Below, in pieces: positions 12,201 to 23,400 of a stretch of DNA of 64,000 bases. Source of the DNA: Strigops habroptila (taxonomy: Eukaryota > Chordata > Aves > Psittaciformes > Psittacidae); assembly GCF_004027225.2 (NCBI RefSeq), contig NC_044296.2:5017943-5081942 (forward strand). Direction: 5' to 3'. The notes beneath the pieces are model-generated. The model saw nothing but the letters and a program-made list of their open reading frames with translations. It ran no database searches and had not been told where the DNA came from. A program made the translations under genes and the position numbers. How positions within the stretch are numbered: the stretch's first letter is position 1; every line of letters starts with the position of its first letter.

Positions 12201-15200
12201 GTGAACCATCAAGTGTTTATTTGCGCCGGGGAAGAGGGGAGAAGCCCCAGACCTTGACCCCATCATGCAAGGCAAGAAGATGAGCTGTTAATTCAGCCAA
12301 GGAGCAGGCTTGGTTAAGCGTACAGAAGACTCTCGATTCCTGTTAGAGCAAATATTGCCCTGGTTTAGCCACAAAGTAGCTTCTCCAATCCCAGGAAAGG
12401 GTATTTAGGATATTACCAAGTTACAAGCAACTTCCTCACCAGCCTGGGCACCCGTGCCAGCAAACTGCAAAGTACAAGCAAGACTGGTCATGAAGGGAAA
12501 ACTCAGTGGAGCATAACAGCACTTTTCAGCCATTTCAAAGCAGAAGCCCAGGTGACCCTGCAAGCAGAAAGCACTGCTGAGACCAGGCTCTGGTGCACGC
12601 AGCCTTTCAAGCCTTCAAAACCTACCCTGGGCCAGAGGCACGTGCTGCTCGACCAGTATAGCCCCCACAAGGGCTGGTTTAGGTGGGGATGGAAAGGTGC
12701 TCACACCAGGACACGTTATTCCCCAGGGCGTGCAGAAACCAGGGCACTTACTCTAAGGCTTCCTGCCTCTCCTTGCGCTTCTCCTCCTTCACTCTCAGCT
12801 TCTCGGCTTTTTCCTTTTCTTCTTTCTCTTTCTTTTCTCTCCTTTCTTTCTCTTTCAACTCTTTCTCCTCTTCTTTCTTCTTCTTGGCCTCCTCCTTGGC
12901 TCGCTCTTTCGCGGCTTTCGCTTCTTCTTTCAGCCTTCCCTTTTCCTCCCTTTCTGCTTGTAACTTCTGCAGCTTGTCTGCGCGCTCCTGGTCCTGGGTC
13001 GGAAACAAGCCATGAAGCAAGTTGTCATTTAGCACACAGCAACGGCTGCTGCCACGAGAACTGGAGTCAAATAAGGACTTTCTTCAGCTGAGATACTAAA
13101 TCCCAACCCAGAACCACCCCCGTGTGCTGGGAGCACCCCCAGAGCGTGAGCAGCAGCTCAGGGAGGGGATCCTGCCCCTCTGCTGCGCTCTGGGGAGCCC
13201 CCCCCGCAGTCCTGATCCAGCTCTGGGGCAACAGCACAAGAGGGACGTGGAGCTGCTGGAGCGAGGCCAGAGGAGGCCCCGGAGCTGCTGCGAGGGCTGG
13301 AGCAGCTCTGCTCTGGAGCCAGGCTGAGAGAGCTGGGCTGGGGCAGCCTGGAGAAGAGAAGGCTCCTGAAGGGGAGACCTTAGAGCAGCTCCAGTGCCTA
13401 AAGGGGCTCCAGGAAACCTGGAGAGGGGCTTTGGACAAGGGATGGAGGGACAGGCCAAGGGGAATGGCTTTAACCTGCCAGAGGGCAGACTGAGATGAGC
13501 TCTGAGGCAGAAGCTCTTCCCTGTGAGGGTGCTGAGGCGCTGGCACAGACTTTTCCCAGAGAAGCTGTGGCTGCCCCATCCCTGGCAGTGTTCAAGGCCA
13601 GGTTGGACACAGGGGCTTGGAGCAACCTGCTCTAGTGGAAGGTGTCCCTGCCCGTGGCAGGGGTTGGAGCTGGAGGAGCTTTAAGGTCCCTGCCAACACA
13701 AACCAGTCTGTGAGATTCTTGTACCCATCCAGTGCTTCCCCTGCGGTGCCATTTCCAGCTCTCCCAGGACACGAGGTTATGAACCACAGCTATGTGCTGC
13801 TGAGCTACCTTGTACTGGCTCTCTGAAGGCATTAACTGTTCTTTTCCTCTAACAAATGGAGGCATTTCCATTTTCTAAGCATCAAGGAGAGCTTTGTATT
13901 CTCCTTGCTTTATATTTGAGTCATCCTCATTACCTTTGTAGCATTATGGAAACTTACTGGGAATGTAATGTTTTCTTTGCGAACACATCCCTCATGAGCT
14001 GAGCTTTCATGCTTTGCTATCAATGGCAGGGCTACCACAGGATAAATTTAGACAGTTTGATCTGATTCTGCTTTAGAAACCCATCAGGATTTCCTGATGA
14101 TGTGTTTCACTCCAAACTCCAGATTGTGAACCTACTTGAGAAGACCTGGAGCTCACCAGAACTGTCACTTGTGCTAATCCATTTTAGGCAACAGACAACA
14201 CCAGGCACCCTCAGCCTATTCAGGAGGCACTATGGGGGAAGATTACATTGCAAGTGTTGCCCTTTACTGTATTTCCTCCCCGAGCAACTGACATTCTCAT
14301 TATGGGTCTATTGACATAGAGGAGAATGCAGAAATATAGCTTTAGGCATTGGGGACTTCACCAGCAATCGAGGCTACGTCTGTGCTCAGATGCACCAACA
14401 TCCTCCCTGTGCATTTGCAGTTTTGGTTTATTTATTTCCCATCTCTTCTTGGCAACATCAAGACTGAAGCGATCAGTGTCAGGATGCACAAATAGCTGCA
14501 GAAGGCAAGCACCACACAAAACAGTGCCAGTGGTTAAACCCCAACGCAATCCTGCCCCACTGAGTCACTGCCGAAGGGCTCCTGCCTGCGATGGAACCGG
14601 GGGGAAGTTACCAGCAGGACTGGTGGGGCTGGGTGATTTTCAGCAGTTTCCATCCTCATCTCTCCCTCACATTGCTGCTATTTTTAACACATGTATAGAA
14701 TGGAAGAAGCAAACAACAGATTGGACTTCTATATGGGGCACTTGCAAAAGCAAAGCATCTCGAGAGCGGGCTCAGCCGCATATAGAAACCACACAACAGG
14801 CTCCTGCCAACTTTATAAACGAGCTCCTGAGAAGCCCAGGAAGAATTCCTAAGCACAGGCCCTCCTCAACACCCCCTTTTCCAACAGGCAAAGCCCACTC
14901 CTACAGCACTCCCTGCTCAAGAACTCCCTGTGATCCAGCAGCATAGAGCAGAATGGACAGCACCAGCACCGTGCCCCTGCTTGGGTACGGAACAGTCTCC
15001 CCACGAGCTGCACTCAGCGAACCAAGAGCAGAGCTTGAACGTTTCCATGTGACACCCAACAGCTTCTCCAGCCAACCCTGAACTCAGCAGCCCATTTGCC
15101 TCACTTATTAATGAGGAACAGACCCTGTGTTTGGTGGCTTGAAAGGGGGAAGGGAACCAACCCTAAATAGCTCTTGAAGCTTTCATTTGCATCTGATCAC

Positions 15201-18200
15201 TTTGCAGGGTGCACCTACCCTCTCGGGAAGGGTTTAGGCCAAAAATCCTCAAATGCATTTTGACAAGCAGTCAGCAACATTGACAGGTTCTTAATATCTT
15301 ACCAAAGAGCACAGGAATGCAGTGCAGACCACCCACACTTCATTCCATATGCATTAAGCAGCTTTGGAACGAGCCAAGTACTGTAAGTGCATGCAGGAAG
15401 CTGCTTCCATATGCATCAAGCGAGGAAAACTGGGATAAGAGATGTTCTAAGTGGACTAAGATGAAACACAAAGGGCTTCGCTTCCTATTCACTGTAAAAG
15501 CACAGCAGCTTAGCTTTATGTCAGTGAAAATGCCTTACTCTTTGCAATCTCAGCTTCTCCTTCTCTGCAGAGTTTTTGTGGAATTTCTGAGACACCTGGA
15601 ATGACAAAACACACGTTTTAGGGATCCACATCACTCCCTTTCCACGAGGCACTGGAACTCTTCTGAGGGGAGCAGCAAGCTCCACCTGAACTGGGTTAAC
15701 CTTGTTCTGGCAGGTTTGTGTGTTCAGTGACTTACCTGTTCTATCAGAACACACTTGAAGCAGATCTGATTTACAGGGGAGCCTGAAGCCATCCAAATGC
15801 TTCAGTTTACTCAGCTTTGCATAACCAAATCCCTCCAGTCTCCTCCGTTTTAAAGTAGCATTTGCAAGGGAATATCATGTGCACAAAACCAAACAGAGAT
15901 TAGAGCTGCTCCAAATCACAAGAGCACAACAGAGGACATTAAATTATGGCAAAGTCACTTCCTTTGAGTTAAAACTGGTTGGTTGGGGTTTGTTTTGCAC
16001 CCTACCCCTTACTCTTGGTATGATATTCAGCTATAACTGCCTGAATCCAAGGACTGTTATCCCTATTTTAACACTGTTTCTTCTGGCTTTCCCAGCAGCA
16101 CATCAACCTGAAGCTCCCAACAGGTCACCCTTCTCATGGCAATTAATGCTGTTATTTATATAGGGGGATAAAAAAGGTATTTGATGTTTCAGAGCATTAT
16201 TCATGGGCTGCTCAAAGGCTTCATTTGCCGATGTTTCAGCACCCTGGGGCTTGGTTTCCTGTATTCCCCCGTTCCTCTTCTTCCATTCCAAGGTGGGATG
16301 TTTAAATTCTGTGGTTACTGGTTTAACAGTGACCAACTGCTTCAGCTCCTGTCCTCCCAGACGTCCCAGCTGACACAGTGCAAAGCTGCAGCAGGACAAT
16401 CTGTATCTAAACTAAGAGCTCTTTCAACTGGGAGCTTTAGTTTCTCAGAGCTGTTTCCAGTGAGGAAAACAAACACACCAGGGCAGGTTGAGACACGGCC
16501 TCCCACTGTGGGAACAGCCCAGGAGCTGTTCCAGCCTCACCTCACACCACAGGAAACCACCAGCTCGCTTGTGTTCCTGTCTTCCGTGAGGAGCCCAGCA
16601 CCGGTTTACTTGTTCTGCTAGGCTGGGAATCCTTCAAGGAGAGGCTGGGAGTTTTAGCTGTATAGGAATGGATCAGTCTCCCTGACAAGGAGACAGAAGA
16701 ACGGGAAGCCCTGCCCCTTCCTGAGCGCCGAGCCCCAGCTGACTCACCCATAGCTCCTCCAGGAAAACCTGCGGTTGGAACTGCGTGAGCTTTAAGGTCC
16801 TTTCCAACCCGAACCAGGCGGGATTCTGGGATTTCCCTGAGCCCCATGCTCCATTCTCTGGCAGCACATAACCCCCCTCCAAAACCTGCCTCATTTTCCC
16901 CTCTCAGATGCAGCTGAGCAGCACAGATGGGGGGGGCTGCCCAAGCACAGTCCCCAGCACTGCTCTGCTGCACTGTGGGTGCCTCTGCGCCCCACTGATC
17001 TCTTCCCAAAATGACTGAGCCATGAACAGGCCACTGAATGTCACCTCTGCAGCTTCCCCTTCACTACAGGAACCACAGAGCTCCCAAACTGCAACTAAGA
17101 TGAGAATAAACCGGCTCATTCTGAGCTAATTTCAAGGGGTTCCCTCCTGTGCTCCAGCCCTCACTGCCCAACAGCATCCCGCTCCCTGGGAGCACCATCC
17201 ATGCAGTGAGCATTCCCTGGAGCAGCTCCTGGAACAAGACAGATGAGAGCACAAGCTCTGTGTGCTCAGCTCAGGGGACAGAGGCTCATCTGACTCGTCC
17301 CCCACGCTCACAGAGGGGGCTGCAGTGCCACTGATGTGCTCTGGCTTCAACTTCAAGCTTTTTCTATGCCTCAGCCACAGAAATTCAGAGCTGGAAAAGC
17401 TTCTGCACTGACCCGGGCCACGGCCTCTCATGGGAATTGCAGCAGCTTCAGCAAGGAGAGAACCGAGGTGGTAAAACATGAGCTAATGGACAAACCTGCT
17501 TTTGGACACTGTCCTTATCCCAGTGACCAAAGCACCACGTCCCAGGGGGTGCACTTTGAGGAGCACTCCAAAGAAATCAAATGAACCAGAGTTTAAAGCC
17601 ACATTCCCATGATGCAAATACACCAGCAGCTGCAAACCAGGCACGACTCGACTCCTTCTGCCATAGCTAAGATGTAAAAGGGCAATAACTCCATCATACT
17701 CCTAACAAATGAACATCACCTTCCGTACACATCCATCCCATCGAGCCTTTTCACTACGGGCACAGGAAACCACCCACCACAGAGCAGGAGCGACCGACCT
17801 TCCTGGCGGGCGTGGAGGCAGCCAAGGGGCCGGAGGTTCTCCTGGCCCCTGCCGCAGCCTGCGCCTCGGGGGAGCTCCCGGAGCCGGAGCTGAGCGAGGA
17901 GTTGGTGAGGCCCGAGTCCCCTTCCCGGGATGATCCCATGGGCTCGTTTTCCGACGCGATGCTCCCGTCCAGAGAGGCGACTGGAGGAGGCTTTGCACTC
18001 ATAATGTCCTCCAGGAGCACCACAGGCATCTTCCCCTCAAAGATGACATCCTTCAGTTCAATTGGCTTTACCTTTGTGCTCCCCATGTTGTGACACTCTG
18101 TTAACCTGGGATGTGGCCAGATTGCACCCACCGAACCTTCCTCTTGATTTCCACACGGAGCCTCAGTCTCCATGGACTCATCCATTTGGCTTCTCGGGGT

Positions 18201-19390
18201 GGAATCCAGGCAACTCAACTGGTTTCTCTCTTTTCCTAATGTGCCATTAGTTACAGCTAGAGATGAAGACGCTTTTGAATCCACATGGTCTATATCACCA
18301 CTCAGTCTGTGGTTGGAGCCCTTTGTCAGGTTAATAACAGTTACAGGTTCGTTTGGGTTACCTTGGGGGTTCTTCTGGATAAAATGGTCTAATGGTCCCT
18401 TTCCATTAACAAGTTTGGGAGCAAAATCCAGCCCCGGCTCCAGCTGGCAGTCATTCTCCACATTGTCCAGGGATGCAGCCAACACGTCGAGGGAGGAATC
18501 CTTACTGGGACCAAACCCCCCCGGGGAGCTCTTCAATTTCTTGACTTCTGAATCAGCATCGTACTTGTCCTTCGGCACAGGGTTCAAGCGCTTGAACGGC
18601 AGCCGAGCTGGAATGAGAGCTGGGTGTTAGCTTAGTCATAGACACAGCGCTTTGGGTTGGGAGGGACCTTAAAGCTCATCTAAAGCCACGGGCAGGGACA
18701 CCTTCCACTAGAGCAGGTTGCTCCAAGCCCCTGTGTCCAACCTGGCCTTGAACACTGCCAGGGATGGGGCAGCCACAGCTTCTCTGGGAAAAGTCTGTGC
18801 CAGCGCCTCAGCACCCTCACAGGGAAGAGCTTCTGCCTCAGAGCTCATCTCAATCTCCCCTCTGGCAGGTTAAAGCCATTCCCCTTGGCCTGTCCCTCCA
18901 TCCCTTGTCCAAAGCCCCTCTCCAGGTTTCCTGGAGCCCCTTTAGGCACTGGAGCTGCTCTAAGGTCTCCCCTTCAGGAGCCTTCTCTTCTCCAGGCTGC
19001 CCCAGCCCAGCTCTCTCAGCCTGGCTCCAGAGCAGAGCTGCTCCAGCCCTCGCAGCAGCTCCGAGGCCTCCTCTGGCCTCGCTCCAGCAGCTCCACATCC
19101 CTCTTGTGCTGCTGCCCCAGAGCTGGATCAGGACTGCAGGGGGGGTGTCCCCAGAGCAGAGGGAGCCCGGTCACCTCACACACACCCCGGGAGCGGGTCG
19201 GAACCAACCATCGAGGCATTTCCTTAGGGCTGAAGCACAAGAGCTGAGGCAGGTCACCCACCCCGGGCCCCTTCACCGCGCGGAGCCAGGCCTGGCACCT
19301 CCTCAGCCGCGCCGGGTGACATGGATGCTCCGCGGCCTTACCTTGTACGAGTTTCCGCGGGGGCGCAGCCGCTTTGTCCCTGCACTCCAT
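6264..19390 (-). CDS. CHAF1A: Chromatin assembly factor 1 subunit A (p150)
   Basis: Largest subunit of CAF-1, which deposits H3-H4 behind PCNA in S phase. Thirteen exons: 19342-19390, 17799-18607, 15539-15595, 12752-12993, 12112-12172, 11803-11871, 11176-11399, 10519-10687, 10232-10312, 10058-10147, 9580-9841, 8524-9011, 6264-6377. All phases fit, giving 904 aa (human 956). Visible parts: N-terminal PCNA-binding segment (ARLPFKRL, about 17-24); an HP1-binding PxVxL box, PVVLL at 211-215; the charged KER coiled coil, about 306-406; a second PIP box, KAEITRFFQKP, about 412-422; an acidic ED block, about 561-610; and a conserved C-terminal winged-helix region, about 700-800. The ATG has a strong GCC-ATG-G context and matches an internal Met of the human isoform (MDCKDR versus MECRDK), so the human N-terminal extension is not assumed. 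Divergent from SH3GL1 and convergent with UBXN6. Confidence 0.96.
6378..8523 (-). other. CHAF1A last intron
   Basis: A 2.1 kb intron between exons 12 and 13. No repeat, ORF of substance or RNA gene is recognised in it. Confidence 0.6.
12994..15538 (-). other. CHAF1A intron 3
   Basis: A 2.5 kb intron holding the full-length-like CR1 at 13105-13715. The remainder, 13720-15500, is moderately AT-rich unique sequence with no recognised feature. Confidence 0.6.
13105..13715 (+). mobile_element. CR1 LINE, about 610 bp, young copy
   Basis: Antisense to CHAF1A in intron 3. It begins near CCCAGAACCACC and ends with the CR1 tail GGAGCTTTAAGGTCCCTG. It shares both ends with 22640-23262 and differs from it at roughly ten sites in the ~480 bp I compared. 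Confidence 0.92.
15596..17798 (-). other. CHAF1A intron 2
   Basis: A 2.2 kb intron with a short CR1 3' tail near 16773-16832. Nothing else is recognised. Confidence 0.55.
16773..16832 (+). mobile_element. Short CR1 3'-tail remnant
   Basis: About 60 bp matching the last part of the local CR1 copies (GAGCTTTAAGGTCC, then CCAACCCGAACCAGGCGGGA). More diverged than the others. Confidence 0.55.
18651..19168 (-). mobile_element. CR1 LINE fragment, young subfamily
   Basis: In CHAF1A intron 1, sense to the gene. The 3' end is at the left (GGGAGGGACCTTAAAGCTC on the plus strand). It shares the internal block CCTCTGGCAGGTTAAAGCC with 13105-13715 and 22640-23262. Confidence 0.9.
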
Positions 19391-19717
19391 GGCTGCGGGG
19401 GGAAAGCGGCACAGTTACACACCGCCCGCACCGCCGCCGGGCGCGCTGCCCGGGCACACAGAGCCCCCCCAGAGCCCCGGGACCCTCACCCCGCGGGGCC
19501 AGCCCGGGGCCGGGCCGGACGGCGGCTCCAGGCCTCCTTTGTTACCGCGGGGAGGCCCCGCGCCCCCCGCCGGAAGCGCCGCGCCCCGCGGCCGCGCCGC
19601 TCCCCCCGGCTCCGCGCTACCTGCTCCGGCGGCGGCGGCAGCGGCGCCCGACCCCGACCGGCCCCGGCCCCGGCCCCGGTCCCGGTCCCGGTCCCGCCCC
19701 GGCGGCTCCCGCTCGTA

Positions 19718-19727
19718 TTTGGCGGGA
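19718..19727 (+). promoter_or_regulatory. E2F-type site
   Basis: TTTGGCGGGA, a close match to the E2F consensus, about 330 bp upstream of the CHAF1A start. E2F control would suit an S-phase histone chaperone. Binding is inferred, not shown. Confidence 0.6.
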
Positions 19728-20148
19728 GCCGGGGCGCCCCCGCGCCTCGCCGCGCTGATAGGCGGAGCGCGACCCACGTGACCCGGCGCTTCCGCCCGCC
19801 CCGCCCCCTGAGAAGCACCCGTCGCTAATTGGAGGAGGAGGCTGTCAGTTTGGAGCGCTGCAGGCGCTGATTGGACGGCTGCATGAGGGCCGGCGCGGCG
19901 CCCTTAGGTCCTTACGGTTGTGTTCGAGGTCAGGCCCGCAGCCGGGACAGCGGCGGTTCGGCCCCCGGGACGGCTCCGGTGAGACCGGGGCCGCCTTGAC
20001 CCCGCACCGGGCAGCGCGGCGGAGCCGCCCGCCCTGCTGCGACACGGAGGGGCCGGAGCCAGGGCGCGAAATGGCGGCGGCACCGGGACCCAATGAGCGA
20101 TCGGCGCAGGGGCGCGCAGGCGCAGAGGGGGCGCGGCTGTCGCGGGGG

Positions 20149-20166
20149 ATTCTGGGAGTTGTAGTT
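20149..20166 (-). promoter_or_regulatory. ZNF143/THAP11-type (SBS) element
   Basis: On the minus strand it reads AACTACAACTCCCAGAAT, matching the ACTACAnnTCCCAGnAT core of the ZNF143 site found in many housekeeping and bidirectional promoters. Confidence 0.7.
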
Positions 20167-20447
20167 CTCCGGGGAGAGGAGGAGGAGGAGGAGGGCGCCG
20201 CGATAGCGCGACAGCCGCCGGCAGCTCCGCCCTCCCCCCGCGCTGTTGCGATAGAGCGCGTCGCTGTCTCTCGCACCGTGAGGCGATAGCGCGGCCCCAC
20301 CGGCAGGGGGTGCCGGTTGGCGGCGCTCCGCCGGGCCGGCAGGGGGCGTGGCGGCGGAAGCGGCAGCGGCGGGGCCGGGCTGGGCTCCGTTGCGCCGGGC
20401 TCCGTGGTGCCGCCACAGGCCTCCCCGGCGCGGGCGGCGGCGGCAGC

Positions 20448-23400
20448 ATGTCGGTGGCGGGGCTCAAGAAGCAGTTCTACAAGGCGAGCCAGGTGAGCTC
20501 CGGCGGTGGCACCCCCGCCCCGCCGCTGTGCCGGACCCCGCTGCCCGCCCGGCGCTCGGGGAGAAGCGGCGGCGCCGCAGGCGCGGGGGGGTGTCATGGG
20601 GAGGGGGGGAGCCCCGCTAGCGGGGTTCGAATCGCTTCGGGTGGCGGCGCCGGGATTCCCTTTGGAATGCCGAAGGGGAGCGGGGTTTCGGGAGGGCAGC
20701 CCCGGCAGGAGGGGGCTCGGGAAGGTCCCGCTTCCTGGAGGGCAGCGCCGGGAGTGGGAGCCCCGGCGGGAAGCGGCGCCGGGAAGGGCTCGTCCGAAGC
20801 GGGGTCCCGCGGTTTGAGCGGGCGCGGATCGGTCTGGAAACGGGCGCTCGGTGTCATCCTCAAGCGGGGACCGGGAAACGCGGCTCCTCGCTGCTCGGGA
20901 TGTGGGAAGCTGCTTCTGGGCCATTACCCTCCGTTCCCAGCAGCGTTCTGCTTGTGAACAGCGGGGTTGCCCACTGGGGCTTGCTCCCCTGTGTTTCAGG
21001 AGCCATTCCCGAATTCCCTGTGCTAAACTGGGGGGAAACCGGAGTTTTCCGCAGCTCTCCCACCACATCGTGTGTTCCAGCCCTTCCAGCTCAGCCCCAG
21101 TGCGTTCGCTGCGTGTGTCGCCTCCTCCTCTTGGCCCTGGTGGGGAACAAGCGTTTTGCTTCAGCACCAAAGCGACAGAACAGATTCCTGAAGTCATTCC
21201 CCCACCCCCTTCCCTGCGATCCGTGCGCTCTTGGGCTTCCCTGCCACTTCCATGGGGAAGAGCTGTGCTGGAAGCTCGCTGGGGGAGGATGTTGCTGGCG
21301 TGGATGCGCTGTGCTGCTGGAGCAGGGGCGATCAGAGGTGAAAGCTCATGGATGAGTCAGGAACAGCGTGTTTCGAAGGGCTAAAAGCATCGGAGCGCCC
21401 CGTGGCACCTCTCCTGGGAGGGTTTGTCACCAAGGGGGGCTCGAGGTGCGCTCGGGTGGGTGGTTTCCTTTGTTACCGGTGTCCTTTTTGGCTTCCTTAG
21501 GGGGGGAAATGAAACCCAGGCCAAGGAGAAGTCACTTGCTTAAGACACAGCCTCAGAGAAGTCACTTGCCCCAGTGGCCCATTCGCCTCCACTGAGCACT
21601 CGGAGTGTGTTTGGTGTGATAAAGCGGGGGACAAGGTGTGTTCGCCATTGCCTTGGGGCTGCCTTGGGGGTCCTCTCGTGGCTCTTGTTGTCACAGGGCT
21701 TTGGGAGCTGATGGAGTCCCCAGGAGCCGGGTTTGCTGCGAGGTTTTCCACCAGTATCCATGAAGCGACTCGCTGTGCAGGGCTGGGAGGGCCACAGCCC
21801 TCGCTTGGAGGTGCTGCCGCCCCCTTTGCGGTGCTGGGCACGTGGGCATCGGCTCCTTCGAGGTGCTTTAACGTGAAACTGGGAGTCACTGGTTGACTTG
21901 GGCCGGTTTTCTCCTCTCCCTTCCCTTTCCACCCTCCTTCCCTTTTGCCTCCACCGGTCCCACTCCTCAGCCTCCCCTTGGCTCAGGGAGTTGAGGCTTA
22001 GTTATGTTTTGGCTCTTGTAACGCTCTCAGGCGCTGCCAAAACCAAACATGTGGAAGATCTTTCCTAAAACGTTGTGTTTGCTTCCACGTCTGTTGTTAA
22101 TCGAAGGCAAACAGAGCCAGGAGCGGGGTCTGCACGGAGCAGGGTTCTCCTGGAGCGGCAGGTTTGGGATCCCCCCCATCTCCCTACGTGCCAAAGGGAC
22201 CAGTCCAGCCTCCTGGCGAGAAGGAGGAGCAGGATTTGGCTCTGTGCTGCCTGGGAGAGGCCCCCAGAGTCCCGCTGGCCAATGGTGCCGGGGGCAGCAG
22301 TGGCTCTGGGTGTCCCAACAGGTTCTGCTGGTTCACAGCAAAACGTGCTGCTGTACAAAACAATCTCACCAAAGGCAGGAGGAGAAACAGCTCCAGTGGC
22401 CTGAGCAGGGAGGGAAATCCCTGGTGCAGGTATGAGGGTGCCTGGTCCCAGGCTCCATCCGGCCTGGAGCCGGCAGCAGCTGCTTGGACACAGGGATTTG
22501 GGGTAGAAATGGCTTCGTTTGCACCAAGGGCTTTTTAGACAGAGCAGTGGAAGCCCTAAAAGCCTGTAAAGCACAAGTACAGGAGCAGGATGGAGCAGCC
22601 TGAGGGGAAGGACTTGGGTGAGGAGAAGCTCCCTATGACCCAGCCCAGAACCCCCCCATGTGCTGGGAGCACCCCCAGAGCGTGAGCAGCAGCTCAGGGA
22701 GGGGATCCTGCCCCTCTGCTGCGCTCTGGGGAGCCCCCCCCGCAGTCCTGATCCAGCTCTGGGGCAACAGCACAGGAGGGACGTGGAGCTGCTGGAGCGA
22801 GGCCAGAGGAGGCCCCGGAGCTGCTGCGAGGGCTGGAGCAGCTCTGCTCTGGAGCCAGGCTGAGAGAGCTGGGCTGGGGCAGCCTGGAGAAGAGAAGGCT
22901 CCTGAAGGGGACACCTTAGAGCAGTTCCAGTGCCTAAAGGGGCTCCAGGAACCCTGGAGAGGGGCTTTGGACAAGGGATGGAGGGACAGGCCAAGGGGAA
23001 TGGCTTTAACCTGCCAGAGGGGAGATTGAGATGAGCTCTGAGGCAGAAGCTCTTCCCTGTGAGGGTGCTGAGGCGCTGGCACAGACTTTTCCCAGAGAAG
23101 CTGTGGCTGCCCCATCCCTGGCAGTGTTCAAGGCCAGGTTGGACACAGGGGCTTGGAGCAACCTGCTCTAGTGGAAGGTGTCCCTGCCCGGGGCAGGGGC
23201 TGGAGCTGGAGGAGCTTTAAGGTCCCTTCATCCCAACCCAGGCTGGGATTCTATGAATCCTTCCCGTTAAGCCCTGGACGTGGTGCCTGAGCTGCTGCGG
23301 CTGAACCTGCTCTGAAGTGGGTCTCGGTGGGTTTGTCGCGGCCTTTCCTGGCTCTGTGGGTTCATCGCCGCTGGCTGGGCGGGACCAGCCTTCGGGAGGG

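Larger units (their letters stand above)
19300..20900. promoter_or_regulatory. CpG-island divergent promoter, CHAF1A / SH3GL1
   Basis: The two start codons face away from each other, at 19390 (-) and 20448 (+), 1057 bp apart, in very GC- and CpG-rich DNA with no TATA box seen. Recognisable elements between them: an E2F-type site, a CACGTG box at 19775-19780, CCAAT boxes (inverted at 19828-19832 and 19870-19874, direct at 20090-20094), a YY1-like AAATGGCGGC near 20069-20078, an NRF1-like GCGCAGGCGC region near 20115-20124, and a ZNF143-type element. This looks like a bidirectional housekeeping promoter. Transcription start sites are not determined. Confidence 0.8.

Noticed and set aside
18764-19828. 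354-codon plus-strand frame
   Set aside because: It starts in a CR1 and runs through the CHAF1A first exon and CpG island on the opposite strand. No domain is recognisable.
19845-21197. 450-codon minus-strand frame across the SH3GL1 first exon
   Set aside because: Arg/Pro/Ala-rich translation of CpG-island DNA, antisense to a certain coding exon. Stop codons are rare there by composition.
22065-22994. 309-codon minus-strand frame, and similar frames beginning [20 protein letters not shown] at several places
   Set aside because: They are the antisense of CR1 3' ends, which stay open because of composition. They recur at every CR1 copy and are not genes.
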